From Siphonodentalium dalli (taxonomy: Eukaryota > Mollusca > Scaphopoda > Gadilida > Siphonodentaliidae), in assembly GCA_032622095.1 (NCBI GenBank), contig CP136061.1, forward strand, positions 35,097,797 to 35,161,796: DNA of 64,000 bases, read 5' to 3'. Every line of letters starts with the position of its first letter. Position 1 is the stretch's first letter. Positions 1 to 11,347 of the stretch are shown in pieces. The notes beneath the pieces are model-generated. The model saw only the letters and a list, made by a program, of their open reading frames with translations, was not told where the DNA came from and did not search any database. Made by a program: the position numbers and the translations under genes.

Positions 1-989
1 TATTTATCCATCGTACAATGCATTTTGTGAGGTTAATTTGTCTTGTTCCTCTGATTTACATTGGTTATCGGTACTTCGGTGACGCCCTTACATTATTTAT
101 TAGATCAAGCAAACTAATTATCATTCACGGCAGCTTAGAGCGAAATAGTTCGTTGGTTTTTAAAATAGTTATTCTAAGCTGGCCTTGTTCTGATGGTTTA
201 TATATGTTTTAGAGCGAAAAGCCGAAAACACATATCCGTTTACGAATTTTTTATCAATTTAACAATTGCGGTGAATAATGGGCGATAAAAACGTCTCAAA
301 ATTACAATGACGTCATTTAGGTCGGTTGACGTCCCTAGCTACCTGCGCAATATACAATTACGTCATGAAAGTAGTACCGGTACTAACACAATAAAGCTAC
401 GTTAACCTAATAAATCTACTTTGACGTAATATGAGGCAGGCTTTGTGTAGGCAATATAGGTGGTGAGCGGTGGATAAATATAACTTTGAGGTTGTGCGTC
501 ATTTTTATCACCCTCTATCTCGACGGATGTTGTATAAACTTGCTGACAAGGAATCTTAAGTGTGGGAGAAGGTCACCCAGACAGATTCATCTCCACTTGA
601 AGGTTTTGAATTAGTTGCCAAACAAATTAGATCGTGACAAGCACGCGATTGTATTTTGTCGACGTTTAGATTGAAAGCCTTGCTCGATGGCCAGCGATTC
701 AATTTATTGCGGAGCTCCGACAGTTTATCAATCCTAGAAGTGGATCTGGGCTATCTCAACATTCGCTGTGGTAGAACCAGCGCAGCCTACTAAACAGCTG
801 TGAGTGATAAGAGTGCGAAGGAGAGAAAGTCGGCCTTCATCGAAATTCAAAGCACGTTAGACAGATTCACTAACGCAAAATGGTATGAATTCTCCTATAG
901 GAGATACCAATAAGAGATTGCTGAAGAAATAGTAGCCTATCGATCCCAGCAGTTTGCCGTAATAATCACAACAAGCACAACGACAAGCA
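1..989. other. Non-coding stretch, nothing recognised
   Basis: AT-rich sequence with short open frames only. I see no family-like protein, RNA gene or clear repeat structure before the MITE that begins near 990. Confidence 0.5.
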
Positions 990-1377
990 TAACCCTTTAC
1001 CCAACAAACCGGCCAAAACCGGCCAAATAAAGCTTCAACAGCCTAAATTATCTTGGGTCTGTCTCAATAAAACCATACAAATATGGATATCATTGGAACC
1101 GGCTCCTTGACCACATTGTGATAGTTACAGTTATGCCCTGTGCCAATGCATTCTCTTATATATGCGAGTCGACCATAGGTCGCCTCGCATATATAAGAGA
1201 ATGCATTGGCCTAAAAAAAATATTTTTTTACCATTTTTTCTTACATTCTTTAACAATTTTATAATTTGTAATGTGTTAAGCCAATGCATTCTCTTATATA
1301 TGCGAGGCGACCTATGGTCGACTCGCATATATAAGAGAATGCATTGGCACAGGGCCCTTCTGTTGGGTAAAGGGTTA
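990..1377 (+). mobile_element. MITE family 1, copy 1, carrying two 67-bp palindromes
   Basis: The ends are inverted repeats: TAACCCTTTACCCAACA at 990-1006 and its complement at 1361-1377. A left arm of about 140 bp leads to two 67-bp near-perfect palindromes (1143-1209 and 1281-1347). These are inverted relative to each other, separated by an AT-rich spacer, and bounded outside by CCCTGTG and CACAGGG. The target duplication is TA, or an eroded TTAA (left ATAA, right TTAA). There is no coding capacity, so it must depend on an element elsewhere. Copies 2 and 3 lie at 23.9 and 51.2 kb. Confidence 0.85.
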
Positions 1378-1612
1378 AAGGGGTACTGTGCACTAAATCC
1401 GGCCATTTATGGGACCATCTCCTATTATATTCAACAGAACATATGCAACAAATGAGTGAATTTGAGCCATGAATTAGTGCAAAATACACTTATGTGCTCT
1501 ATGAATGTTAACGATGCAAACAATATGATAATTATATTAAAATGAGTTTAATGTGCATAAACTTTCCAATCATATAGGTACTATGACATTGTATTGGAAC
1601 TTCCGACAGTTT

Positions 1613-1626
1613 CAAAGTTTGAGAAA
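1613..1626. repeat. Left target-site duplication of LINE insertion
   Basis: The 14-bp sequence CAAAGTTTGAGAAA here is repeated exactly at 3823-3836, directly after the AATC-repeat tail of the LINE. The pair defines the insertion as 1627-3822. Confidence 0.9.
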
Positions 1627-2161
1627 CCCCGTGTGGGCCAGGGGTAGAATAGGCCTACCGTCCCACTGCGAGGGGTCAAAATCCCCTGATGTGGCACCCT
1701 GTTTGCCGTGGGGTGCATCCCGTGAGGTGTGGTGTAGGAGTCCTGGAGATACTAGGGCGGTCGTATCACGTGAGGCATCGACCTGCGGATACGACTTAGC
1801 TCGTGGCCCTCTTCGGTCCTACATCTCTCTAATACGGGTGGTTGGGTTGACCCGACTCAATCAATCGGCTAGTCACGCCTCTCCACAGTGTTTCAGATTT
1901 AATTTTTGTTATATGTTGTATTGCTCGTCTGATGTTTGAAGTATTGTCGCCTGTGTTTTCATGTATGATGTTTCTGTTCTGTCTTGTCTCTGTTGTGTTC
2001 GTCCTGATGATTGTTGAGTGTTGAATCCTGTATTGTTCACGCCTGTCTCACTGTGGCTAAACGGGTCACCGCTTCAGCTATGTACCAGTCTTCGGCCCGA
2101 CCATAATTGAAGGGTAGTCCACGGCGGCTGCTGGTCTATTTGTCGAATTTTTGCTTTTCAT

Positions 2162-3112
2162 ATGGCATCTCAAAACAAAAACAACGTATTGCTCGTAAGA
2201 ATGATGACTCACCCAAGTTCCAATGATGCTGTGGTATTCCCACAGTACTTGGTTCTTGGCTTCGACCCAAATGTGAAACGACCTTCTATCTTTGTTATCG
2301 ATAAAACGTTACAAAGCATTGCTGGTCAATTGAATTATGTCAAACCAATCGGGACTGGGCCAATAAGTGGCTCTCTCTTGATTGAATGCTCAAAGAAAGT
2401 TCAATCTGATGCTCAACAACTATTACACAAACACCAGTATTGGTTACTCCTCACAAGACATTAATTAGTAGCAGAGCTGTGTTGTGGACCCGCGATATCG
2501 CTGATTCTTCGGAATCAGAGATGTTGGCGGAGTTGGCACCACAGGGAGTTACAGAAGTCCGTCGATTTACAAAAACTGTTGATCGTATTCGAGTTCCTCT
2601 GAATACTTATCTTCTGACCTTCAATCGGTGTGAACATCCACCAACATTGAAGGTTGGGTACATGGAGATCGATATAAGTACGTATGTTCCAAATCCATTA
2701 CGATGCTTTAAATGCCAGGGCTATGGCCATGGCCAGGAACATTGTAGAAGTAAAGAAACCATTTGTGCACGCTGCTCTGTTTCTGATCATGATTATAAGG
2801 ATTGTACAAATCCTAAAAAAATGTTCGAACTGTCAAGGTTCACATGTTGCAATGGATCGTTCATGTCCCATCTGGGACTATGAATTCAAGATACAAAGAT
2901 GTCAGTCTGAGAAACATTTATCGTACATGGATGCTAAGAAATTAGTTGGCGCCAGACCAACAATTCCTCAAGTCACATACTCGGCTGCCGTTTCTAAGAA
3001 AAAGTATGTTAATACCAGCACTCAGACAGAAAATGAAACAAAACTCTTCAGTATATCATTAGCAAGACAAGTTCAAGAGACTGATATTCCTCCTATCCCT
3101 GAACCTGTCTAA
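2162..3112 (+). pseudogene. LINE ORF1 nucleic-acid-binding protein, two frameshifts
   Basis: The frame opens with ATG at 2162 and shifts near 2430-2440 and again near 2815-2822, so no intact protein is made. The middle segment contains CFKCQGYGHGQEHC (CX2CX4HX4C) and then a second CX2C...H...C knuckle. After the second shift it continues with CSNCQGSHVAMDRSCP and an EFKIQR block, all typical of Jockey/CR1-type ORF1 proteins that chaperone the element RNA. The tail is polar and rich in Thr/Gln. The final block reads into a stop at 3112. Confidence 0.85.
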
Positions 3113-3118
3113 CAGGCA

Positions 3119-3505
3119 ATGGATACAGCTACTACAGTTTTTACGTTTGCTTTGAAACCAACTAAGGATGTTGATCCAGTTGTTCCAAAACAAAAATCTC
3201 TAAGGTCTGTAAAGTCTTTTGACTCTCAGAGGCAGAGGTTGGTCCTTGAGTTTGATAAGTGTGATACAATGCTTCTAGAAAAGGTGCCAGGTTTATATAG
3301 GGATGCCAATTTCTTTTGGCATCAGGCTGGCGTTTGGGCAAGGGATCGCCTAGCTGTGATCCAACCACCCGATTGTCAACTCACCGAAATAATTAAGACT
3401 TATGCCAGATTCGTCAGATATCATAAATATCTGATCAGTCTTCCAGTGAGCGATTATGGCAACTTACTCAGCTACTTCAAATATTTTAATATACGAAAGA
3501 CTTAA
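3119..3505 (+). pseudogene. Probable fused ORF1 tail and ORF2 C-terminal remnant
   Basis: This is a 128-codon open frame. Its first third is polar and contains KPTKDVDPVVPKQKSLRSVK, which looks like the rest of the ORF1 tail. The last two thirds (about CDTMLLEKVPGLYRDANFFW onward) loosely resemble the zinc-binding C-terminal part of LINE ORF2 proteins, such as the one at 48.9 kb. I infer that an internal deletion removed endonuclease and reverse transcriptase and joined the two ends. The similarity is by eye and weak. Confidence 0.4.
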
Positions 3506-3836
3506 TACATTATTTATAGATGTTGAAAACATTTCATGTACGTCTTCTGTTTGCTGTTTTTTAAAACAGTATTGCTATGTATTCTGATATTCTGTTTTAT
3601 ATATGTTCGCACATGACCAGTTTCTAAATGGTTCTGGCCCCAATCGAGCACTCCCACCGTGGTTTGGGTGTTTTTTATTTGTATATATTTTGTTTCCTTT
3701 TAGTCTAATTCACTGTCGTTTCTAATCACAGTTGCTTCACTCGAGTTTTGATAATCTGTTTCTTCTCGTCGTGATATGGCTTTGTTGCTAAAATGAAGTT
3801 AAACCCCAATCAATCAATCAATCAAAGTTTGAGAAA

Positions 3837-5307
3837 ATTCCAATTCTGAAAAGGGTGCAAATGAAGTTTGCGACAGTTTAAATGTTGGTCTTGGAAGAGG
3901 TGTATTTGGAAATTCAAAGTTGTACACCCCACACAAAGACCCTCTATAATCACATCCCTGACCGAGAATCTGATACATCCTTGCAGCACACCAAAATGGG
4001 ACTGTACATGGTTCAGTAAGCGAGACGGGCGGGCTTTCGTTGTGTTTGCACACGGGAGAAAACGTGACGTGCGTTTTATGACAAAGCTCGGTAATTGGAC
4101 AAAATTCACACAAGTCGCCCCTCTATTTCAAATCACGCAGATGTGTGTATTCGTTTCGGCTCTACTGAAGGTCATTTACATCCAATCGTAGTGAAGTCAG
4201 TAAACCTACTGAGGGTATGTATTCATAGTGTTTAGTCCACTTTTTGTATGGTATTCAATTATATAATAATCATGCTAGGAATACTAACACGACAACGATC
4301 ACCTGGTGGTGGCTCCAAAAAGTTGGGGATTTCTGGCGGTTTTGATTTAATTTTTGCATGCAATATATCTTGCTAAATTGCATAATGATCCCTCACGAAC
4401 TGACATGTGATTGGAAATAAAGAAAATGAAGAATCGATAATGAACCAATTTTAATCCTTTCTATTCAGTTATAAATATATATAGTGTAACTGTTTTAGTA
4501 TGCAATTAGTGGGGTGGATTTCCATGCAAATCTCCGGGTGGGTATATATGAAGCAGTTGTCCGGGAAATGAAGCAGGTATATTATTGGACAGCCATAACA
4601 TTTAACTGGTGGGTGCGCTAGATAAATTATAAATTAGTCCAATAAATAAACTTATTTAGGAGAATTAGTATTATGAAATTACTCACTTGACCTACTTTTG
4701 AAAAATTAATATAAAACTCAAAAACAAATACTCCTACATTATAATGGAACAAGTTCCAATCGGACTCACAAGATAACTCCCTATTGTTTCCAATACCACA
4801 ACAAGTCACACTCAGAAGTATTTGCAACTCTTTAGCTTTTGCTCCCCAGAATTGCATGGAAGTCCTCATTCAAAATTGGTCACTTGATCTCCCTCTTAAC
4901 CTCTATTCTGGCGTTATAGTTTGTTGTGTTGGCATACGAGAGGAAACGTGACGTCACTTCATTATACAGAACTCGCGGATGGGACAAAATGTCATCCAAC
5001 AATTTCGCCTATAACACAAGTCGTGCATTTATTCTAGTCACGTGCGTGTAGATTCGTCTCGGCTCTACCGAAGGGCGTTTACATTCAAAGGTTGTCATCT
5101 TACTACGATATGTATTCATAGGTCGTTACATTCAATGGTTGTCGTGTTACTGCGGATCTGTATTCATAGAGTTTAATCCCCTTCTAGAAGGAGTATTACT
5201 CGAGGATGTATTACGCTAAGAAAACCTACACAAATCATAATTACTGTCGGTTCAACTTGAGCTTTCAGAACAGTAATGTAGAAACAATGATACGAAATAA
5301 GGAAAGT
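3837..5307. repeat. Intergenic region with a diverged direct repeat
   Basis: About 4030-4250 and 4920-5200 are diverged copies of one sequence. Shared blocks include GAGAAAACGTGACGT-like, GGACAAAATTCAC-like, CGTTTCGGCTCTACTGAAGG-like and a terminal TATGTATTCATAG. No coding features were seen. Confidence 0.55.
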
Positions 5308-5520
5308 ATGCGTAAAATATGGAAAATTTGAATTCTAGAGCTGCTCTCCGCCATTGCCGACAAGATGAAGCCATGCGCACTTTACAATCTAACACGAAAA
5401 GGCTTCTTTTCTGTCACAAAGGAATTCATTTATATTAATGTCTACAGCTGGGATAATGCACTCTCGCCAATATCTGGGATGTATCCTAAGTTTGAATTCG
5501 CCAATATGGAGGGTTTGGGT
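5308..5520. repeat. Direct repeat, copy 1 (partner at 7062-7330)
   Basis: It shares TATGCGTAAAATATG, GCCATTGCCGAC and ATGAAGCCATG blocks, in order, with 7062-7330. On the minus strand both copies read a similar short peptide around HGFI-SAMA, so the ancestor may have been coding, but neither copy has a usable frame. Confidence 0.5.
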
Positions 5521-5993
5521 TGAACGACTGCTAACTTCCCCCGGTAGGGTATAACATACTATATTGCTCTGTGTCCGAGGCGGGAAAATATTTCTATTTC
5601 CAAAAGAAGTCGATGCAACATAACAAATTCAGTTGATTTAATTAGTTGTGAGTGAGACACGAAACATTCCATACTAAAGTCATCATTAAATAATGTCGCC
5701 ACTCTGGCCATGCAGTACAATGGACCTTTCCACAGCTGTCAATCAAATAATTATTAGGAGATATTTTCTACCAATCAGCGACCACATCAATCGCTTGCTG
5801 CAACGAAAATTCTTTGTTCACCCTAATTTTGACATCCGCTCATACTGTCAGTGTTAAATAGCCTATATTCAAACAACTCTTTTTTTTGTCGAATCATAAT
5901 GTACTGAAATATCGATGCGCTGTGATATGGGGAAATTCATCCATGATTATATCAGTTTTTCATTTTGCGTGACATTTTTCATAATTTTCCCGA

Positions 5994-6455
5994 TTAACCC
6001 TTTCAGTGCCAGGGGCCGATCTCATCGGCCCTAATTTATGGTCTGTAAAATCGGCCCTAAAATTTAATTTTTTTATTTTTTTTGTGTTGAATTTGTTTGG
6101 GTATGCTTAAGCATGCTATAGCGAATTTAAAAACAAACTGGTTAACACCTTAGGGGCACGTTATAACTCAAAACTATCACCAAGTATTCATAGTAATAAT
6201 TTTGATGACCACGAAAAACGTAAGATTCCCTGGCACTAAACCTGTAAAATAAGTCTGTTAAAGAATATTGTAAAAAAATTATTAAAATTGTAAAATAATT
6301 GTAAAAAATAATAACAAATGATGAAAAATTGTTAGGCCAATGCATTCTCGTATATATGCGAGGCGACCTATGGTCGACTCGCATATATAAGAGAATGCAT
6401 TGGCACAGGGTATATGGGTTGATAGAAAAATCGGACCTGGCACTGAAAGGATTAA
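5994..6455 (-). mobile_element. piggyBac-like MITE (family 2) with one 67-bp palindrome
   Basis: TTAA duplications at 5994-5997 and 6452-6455 bound inverted ends CCCTTTCAGTGCCAGG and CCTGGCACTGAAAGG. CCCTTT-type ends with a TTAA target are typical of piggyBac-like elements. One 67-bp palindrome lies at 6337-6403, next to the right end and followed by CACAGGGTATATGGG. A second hairpin, GGGCCGAT-CTC-ATCGGCCC (6013-6031), lies only at the opposite end. No coding capacity. The copy at 29.7 kb has the same layout in the other orientation. Confidence 0.85.
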
Positions 6456-7061
6456 AGGCGAAACGAATGTATGTTATCTTGTGTATAACAGCATAAGGAC
6501 AGGCACTGTTGAAGTAATTAAACTAATTATGCAGACTCCTTGTATCATAGCAACGGTAATCGCCTATAGGCTATAGTTGTTCTACGAGTGGTCAATAGAG
6601 ATCTTTCGCAAAAATCACTATTTTGATTACGGATAGGGCATATTGTCCTAGTGAGGTTGAAACCATCACAATTTACCTAAGATAGCTAATTGGTGAGACG
6701 GCATATGCCCCACTTCAGTTACACATATATATTTGATGGAAAAAGAAATGTTGGTCTCTTTCATATCACATGTTCTTATCCGTGTGTAATACACCATACG
6801 AATAATGTTAGAGCGTTCCCGAGCAGGACCGGTGGCACATTCTAGACACATCTGCACATAATTAAACTGCGTGGGGGTATATTTCGTCTCACATAAGAAA
6901 CCCCGTGCGTCAAGATCGAATTGTGGCCGTATACTAGCATGCTGTTATCCGTATTCGTGATTTTGCGAAAGGTCTCAAATATCTTACACCACACGATGAC
7001 GAATAGAATAGTTTGATATTTATTGGCGAGGAAAGTTAGAAGTTTTCATCTAAATCTTTCT

Positions 7062-7330
7062 ATTATGCGTAAAATATGCAAACATTTAAATTGAAAAGCT
7101 GCGATCCGCCATTGCCGACGATATGAAGCCATGTATACTTTCGAATCTCACACGTAAAGGCTTTCCCACTCCACTCTCCAAGTCATTGATATTCGTGTCT
7201 ACATCGTGAGCTAATGAAATCCCAGCCGATATCTTGGTACATATTCTACGATTCAGGACAACAGAAACTGGAGCAGGGTCCATATAGCAAATGAGTATTC
7301 CTGGTTTCGGTGCAATTCTATACAATCGGG
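7062..7330. repeat. Direct repeat, copy 2 (partner at 5308-5520)
   Basis: This is the better preserved copy of the pair. Its minus strand has an open stretch containing GKPLRVRFESIHGFISSAMA, which might be a remnant of an exon or element protein. I do not recognise the family. Confidence 0.45.
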
Positions 7331-7345
7331 GGAATACGTCTGAAT

Positions 7346-8353
7346 GATCATCGACACCTTCTTGTATGGTATATGGTGAAATCATCGACACCTTCTTGTA
7401 TGGTATATGGTGAAATAATCGACGCCTTCTTGTATGGTATATGGTGAAATCATCGACACCTTCTTGTATGGTATATGGTGAAATCATCGACACCTTCTTG
7501 TATGGTATATGGTGAAATAATCAACACCTTCTTGTGTGGTATATGGTGAAATCGTCGACGCCTTCTTGTATGGTATATGGTAAAATCATCGACACCTTCT
7601 TGTATGGTATATGGTGAAATCATCGACGCCTTCTTGTATGGTATATGGTTAAATCATCGACACCTTCTTGCACGGTATATGGTGAAATCATCGACACCTT
7701 CCGTACGGTATATGGTGAAATCATCGACACCTTCTTGTATGGTATATGGTGAAATTATCGACACCTTCTTGTATGGTATATGGTGAAATCATTGGCACCT
7801 TGTATGGTATATGGTGAAATCATCGACACCTTGTATGGTATATGGTGAAATCATCGACACCTTCTTGTATGGTATATGGTGAAATCATCGACGCCTTCTT
7901 GTATGGTATATTGTGAAATCATCGACACCTTCTTGTACGGTATATGGTGAAATCATCGACACCTTCTTGTACGGTATATGGTGAAATCATCGACACCTTC
8001 TTGTATGGTATATGGTAAAATCATCGACACCTTCCTGTATGGTATATGGTGAAATCATCAACACCTTCTTGTATGGTATATAGTGAAATCATCGACACCT
8101 TCTTGTATGGTATATGGTGAAATTATCGACACCTTCTTGTATGGTATATGGTGAAAACATCGACACCTTGTATGGTATATGGTGAAATCATCGACACCTT
8201 CTTGTATGGTATATGGTGAAATCATCGACACCTTCTTGTATGGTATATGGTGAAATCATCGACACCTTGTATGGTATATGGTGAAATCATCGACACCTTC
8301 TTGTACGGTATATGGTGAAATCATCGACACCTTCTTGTATGGTATATGGTGGA
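7346..8353 (+). repeat. 34-bp minisatellite, about 30 copies
   Basis: The unit is close to ATCATCGACACCTTCTTG followed by TATGGTATATGGTGAA. Several units lack TTCT and are 30 bp. Point variants such as GACGCC, TACGG and AATAATC are scattered, so the array has diverged. It ends exactly where a LINE ORF2 remnant begins. Because the unit is not a multiple of three and contains stops, the open frames inside it are not genes. Confidence 0.95.
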
Positions 8354-9050
8354 CGTGGGAGGTATCCACTGAATATTGAAACCAACTTAAGAATAATTAA
8401 ATTCTGGACCAAGTTTGTGAAAATGTTAGACAAACAATTTAGTGGGAAAAGTTATAAATTTGCTGTATCCATGACCGGTAAAACGTCATTTGGAATGCCG
8501 TTGTTTAGATCGGTGAAAAAAAATCTAAACGAAGCTTGCATGTCATTAATTTGAAACATTCAGAATCGCGGAATCAATGAAACGACTTGTAAAGGATTTG
8601 AAAAATAAAATGAGGGATCAGTTCGTTCAGTACTGGCATTCATCGATGATATATTGTAAAGGCAATATTATAAATCATTCAACAACAGTTTTTGTGAATA
8701 ATAATATATTTTTCATGGATCAAATACTAATATAGTTAGTTACCTTAGCTCGAATTAGAACAGGCAATCGCGTTTTACAAATTGAAGTTGGTAGTTTGAA
8801 TAAAACACTGTATCAAACAATTTGCACATTATGCGAAACAAATATCGTCGGTGACGAGTATCACTTTCTGTTTGAGAGTCCCTATATCTATCAAAGAACG
8901 GAAACTACACATAAGAATGCATGTTGGAAGTATCCCAATCGTCGGAAACTGTCCATGCTTCTCTCCATTATAGAAAGGATAGCACCATAAGCAAACTTTG
9001 TAGATTCATAAACATTGTAAGGGAAAGAGCGAGTTGCATTCCTTGTTGAT
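8354..9050 (+). pseudogene. LINE ORF2 C-terminal remnant
   Basis: In-frame blocks include GRGRYPLNIETNLRIIKFW, then RTGNRVLQIEVG, then the zinc-like CTLCETNIVGDEYHFLFESP. These are hallmarks of the region downstream of reverse transcriptase in Jockey/CR1-type ORF2 proteins: a GRYPL motif, an RTGNH..PIE..R block, and CxxC...GDE.H..FEC. Frameshifts and stops separate the blocks, and everything upstream is replaced by the minisatellite. It is a 5'-truncated, old copy. Confidence 0.75.
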
Positions 9051-9905
9051 CTGTTACAGTTATCACAACCCTCGTCATTGCGACCTCGTTTATTCACACA
9101 TTTTACATGTATTATCATTATATATCTTTGTTCTTAATACCATTTCTATGTGGTGAAAGAATGAAATATTACTGGCAACAAACATGCTTTCTCGCCTTTT
9201 ACGATACTCAATGTTGCATATTATATATCACTCGAAAGGTTGGCATGAATAAAATAACCATAACATGCCACTTTTGCAAATTAAATTGTGAGGAACAGGC
9301 AGATCGCGCTTCGGGTGTCGGAATAGAATTGAGCTTCGTCGAAAATCGCTGCATTTTCGTGATAAATCTATATCCCGATAAATTCGTGTCCACATTAAGT
9401 CGACCAACTGAACTGATTTATCAGATAGAATGCACAGCAAGGAATCGCTGGTCAATTGTATTCAGTGAGTCACAATTTCGCACGATCTAGCAGGCAAATT
9501 GTGTACATCGTGAACGACAGTCTTCTCAATCGGCCAATTGGGAATGGTTGTCCAAAGTCCGATAAATGATGGATGCATGATACAACAAAACAAATTGACC
9601 GAGTGTCCACCTGGAGTGTCTGTATTTTTAAATGGATTTGTTGGTGCACACCTGACACATCGAATAAATTGATACTCTATCCTTCGCACGGTTAGGACTT
9701 TACGACTACCATTAGAAAGTGCGCATAATTCGATTAGGTATTACCATAACATAATTAAATACAAAATAATCACTGTAAACAGAACTATATCACCTTACTA
9801 CGAGTGGCCAATGTTTAAGGTTTTTGGACTGTCAGAAAAATCGATTACTACAAGCTCTTCGTAATTCTTCATTATCACTAGTTCATTGTGCAAAAGTTGT
9901 CAATT

Positions 9906-10543
9906 GTGGTAAACAGGGTTCGCGCTGCCACTTGTCAAATTTGCCAATGGCAAAAATAACTCACATTTGGCAAAAATTATTTTCATTTGGGAAAAGTTTT
10001 GGCAAATCACTTTTTCAAGTTATATCCTCGAGAAAGTTGAAACACATTAGTCAACCAATGTCGTTCATTTCAGGAAACTATTACAATATAATTGTATTAG
10101 TGGTGTTTTATCATTAAGGTTTTGGACAAGTTAATATAATATAACATATTTTGTATCAAGATGCTGTTAATCTGATAGCATTAGTTTTGACGGGTGGATG
10201 GATTGCTGGTGTTTATCCTGGTGGGTGGTGTTTAAATAGCTAATTCTCTTTTGATATGCCCTTCTGGTAAACCAACCCTTACCCTTCTAAAATTGTAATG
10301 TTCAGTTATGGTATGATAAATCACAATAGAGAGGCGAGAACTTTTAACAACTAACTGCTTTCCTATCGATATCAAAAGTCGTCCAAACAGTGATTGTCCA
10401 AGTATGAGACTCAATGTTGCAGAAACCGATACTATCAGTGATAGCATTTGCCAATACCTAAAAGAATTTGGCAAAAAATATTTTCATTTGGCAACATATT
10501 TGGCAAAAGTAAATTTCTGTCAAATGCGGACCCTAGTGGTAAA
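9906..10543. mobile_element. hAT-like MITE with 8-bp target duplication
   Basis: The exact 8-bp GTGGTAAA at 9906-9913 and 10536-10543 flanks ends that match in inverted orientation: CAGGGTTCGCGC on the left against TAGGGTCCGCAT read inward from the right. Subterminal TTTGCCAATGGCAAAAA-like and TTTGGCAAAA-like motifs occur at both ends. An 8-bp duplication and CAGGG ends fit the hAT superfamily. No transposase is present. Confidence 0.82.
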
Positions 10544-11271
10544 ACACGTGGGCCCTATATGTTGACGTGGTTATATTTAGCGATTACCCACCCAATTGAA
10601 CCGAAATTGCATATGGGATGTCACAGAAACGCGTTGACCCATTGCATAATGTCTGAAAATGATTGCCTAAAGGTGTTGTTAGGGCGTGGTACCATCGATC
10701 ACCTACATATACACATATATATACCATCCATCACCTATATATACACTTATATACGACGTAAAATGTGTCTGATGAGAATATCTCAATTTGGATGACGGAA
10801 GTGATTAATGTGGTGTTAACGCTAACGGTGGTAACTTTGATTATTGTCGATGTAAGTAATTAAATCATTAAGGCTCCGTGGTTAATTGGCGACTAATGAC
10901 TGTTCGATATTATGCCATATCAATAATCTGCATGGTCAAAATGCTCGTCGAAGTTACTTATATTATGATAGCACGAGTAATGCTCAAATACATGTGTAAT
11001 TATCTCTCTTCTTTCTGTTCGCTTTAGTTTACTCTTTCTCCCGCTCATCTCTTCCTCTGTCGATATCGCTTGCCGTCTTTTTTTCTCTCTATATCTCTCA
11101 TTACACCCGCCCCACTGTCTCGTTTCGGGCTCCTCTTTCCATTATTCGGCGTTTTTCCTAATTATTCTTCCTCAATAGTTCCATTTATCCTCTCCGATAT
11201 ATCTCCATTATTGTCCCTACACATCGTATAACTCATAATTCTCCATAGCTTGCCCTATTCCTCTCTCTCCA

Positions 11272-11347
<76 letters not shown>

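Larger units (their letters stand above)
1627..3822 (+). mobile_element. Internally deleted non-LTR retrotransposon (Jockey/CR1-like)
   Basis: The element starts with a relatively GC-rich leader (1627-2161), followed by a broken ORF1 with CCHC knuckles (2162-3112). A short frame (3119-3505) resembles the tail of a LINE ORF2. A 3' UTR ends in (AATC)n at about 3807-3822. The endonuclease and reverse transcriptase are absent. Exact 14-bp duplications flank it, which means it inserted by target-primed reverse transcription, apparently after the internal deletion. The clade is assigned only from the ORF1 style. Confidence 0.82.

Noticed and set aside
990-1377. Assigning family 1 MITEs firmly to piggyBac
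   Set aside because: Only copy 2 has TTAA on both sides. Copies 1 and 3 show ATAA on the left, which also fits a TA target, so the superfamily is left open.
1131-1489. Several open frames on both strands reading RVDHRSPRIYKRMHW-like peptides, also at 6.2, 22.4, 24.2 and 51.2 kb
   Set aside because: They all come from the 67-bp palindrome, which is open in more than one frame by composition. There is no start context or conserved longer protein.
7086-7786. Long open frames with repeated GVDDFTIYHTR or MVKSSTPSCMVYGEI peptides
   Set aside because: They are products of the 34-bp minisatellite. The period is not a multiple of three over the whole array, and 30-bp variants break the frame.
7346-8353. 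CRISPR-like regular repeat array, also considered for 39147-40415
   Set aside because: The units are contiguous tandem copies without unique spacers, and the setting is an animal genome.
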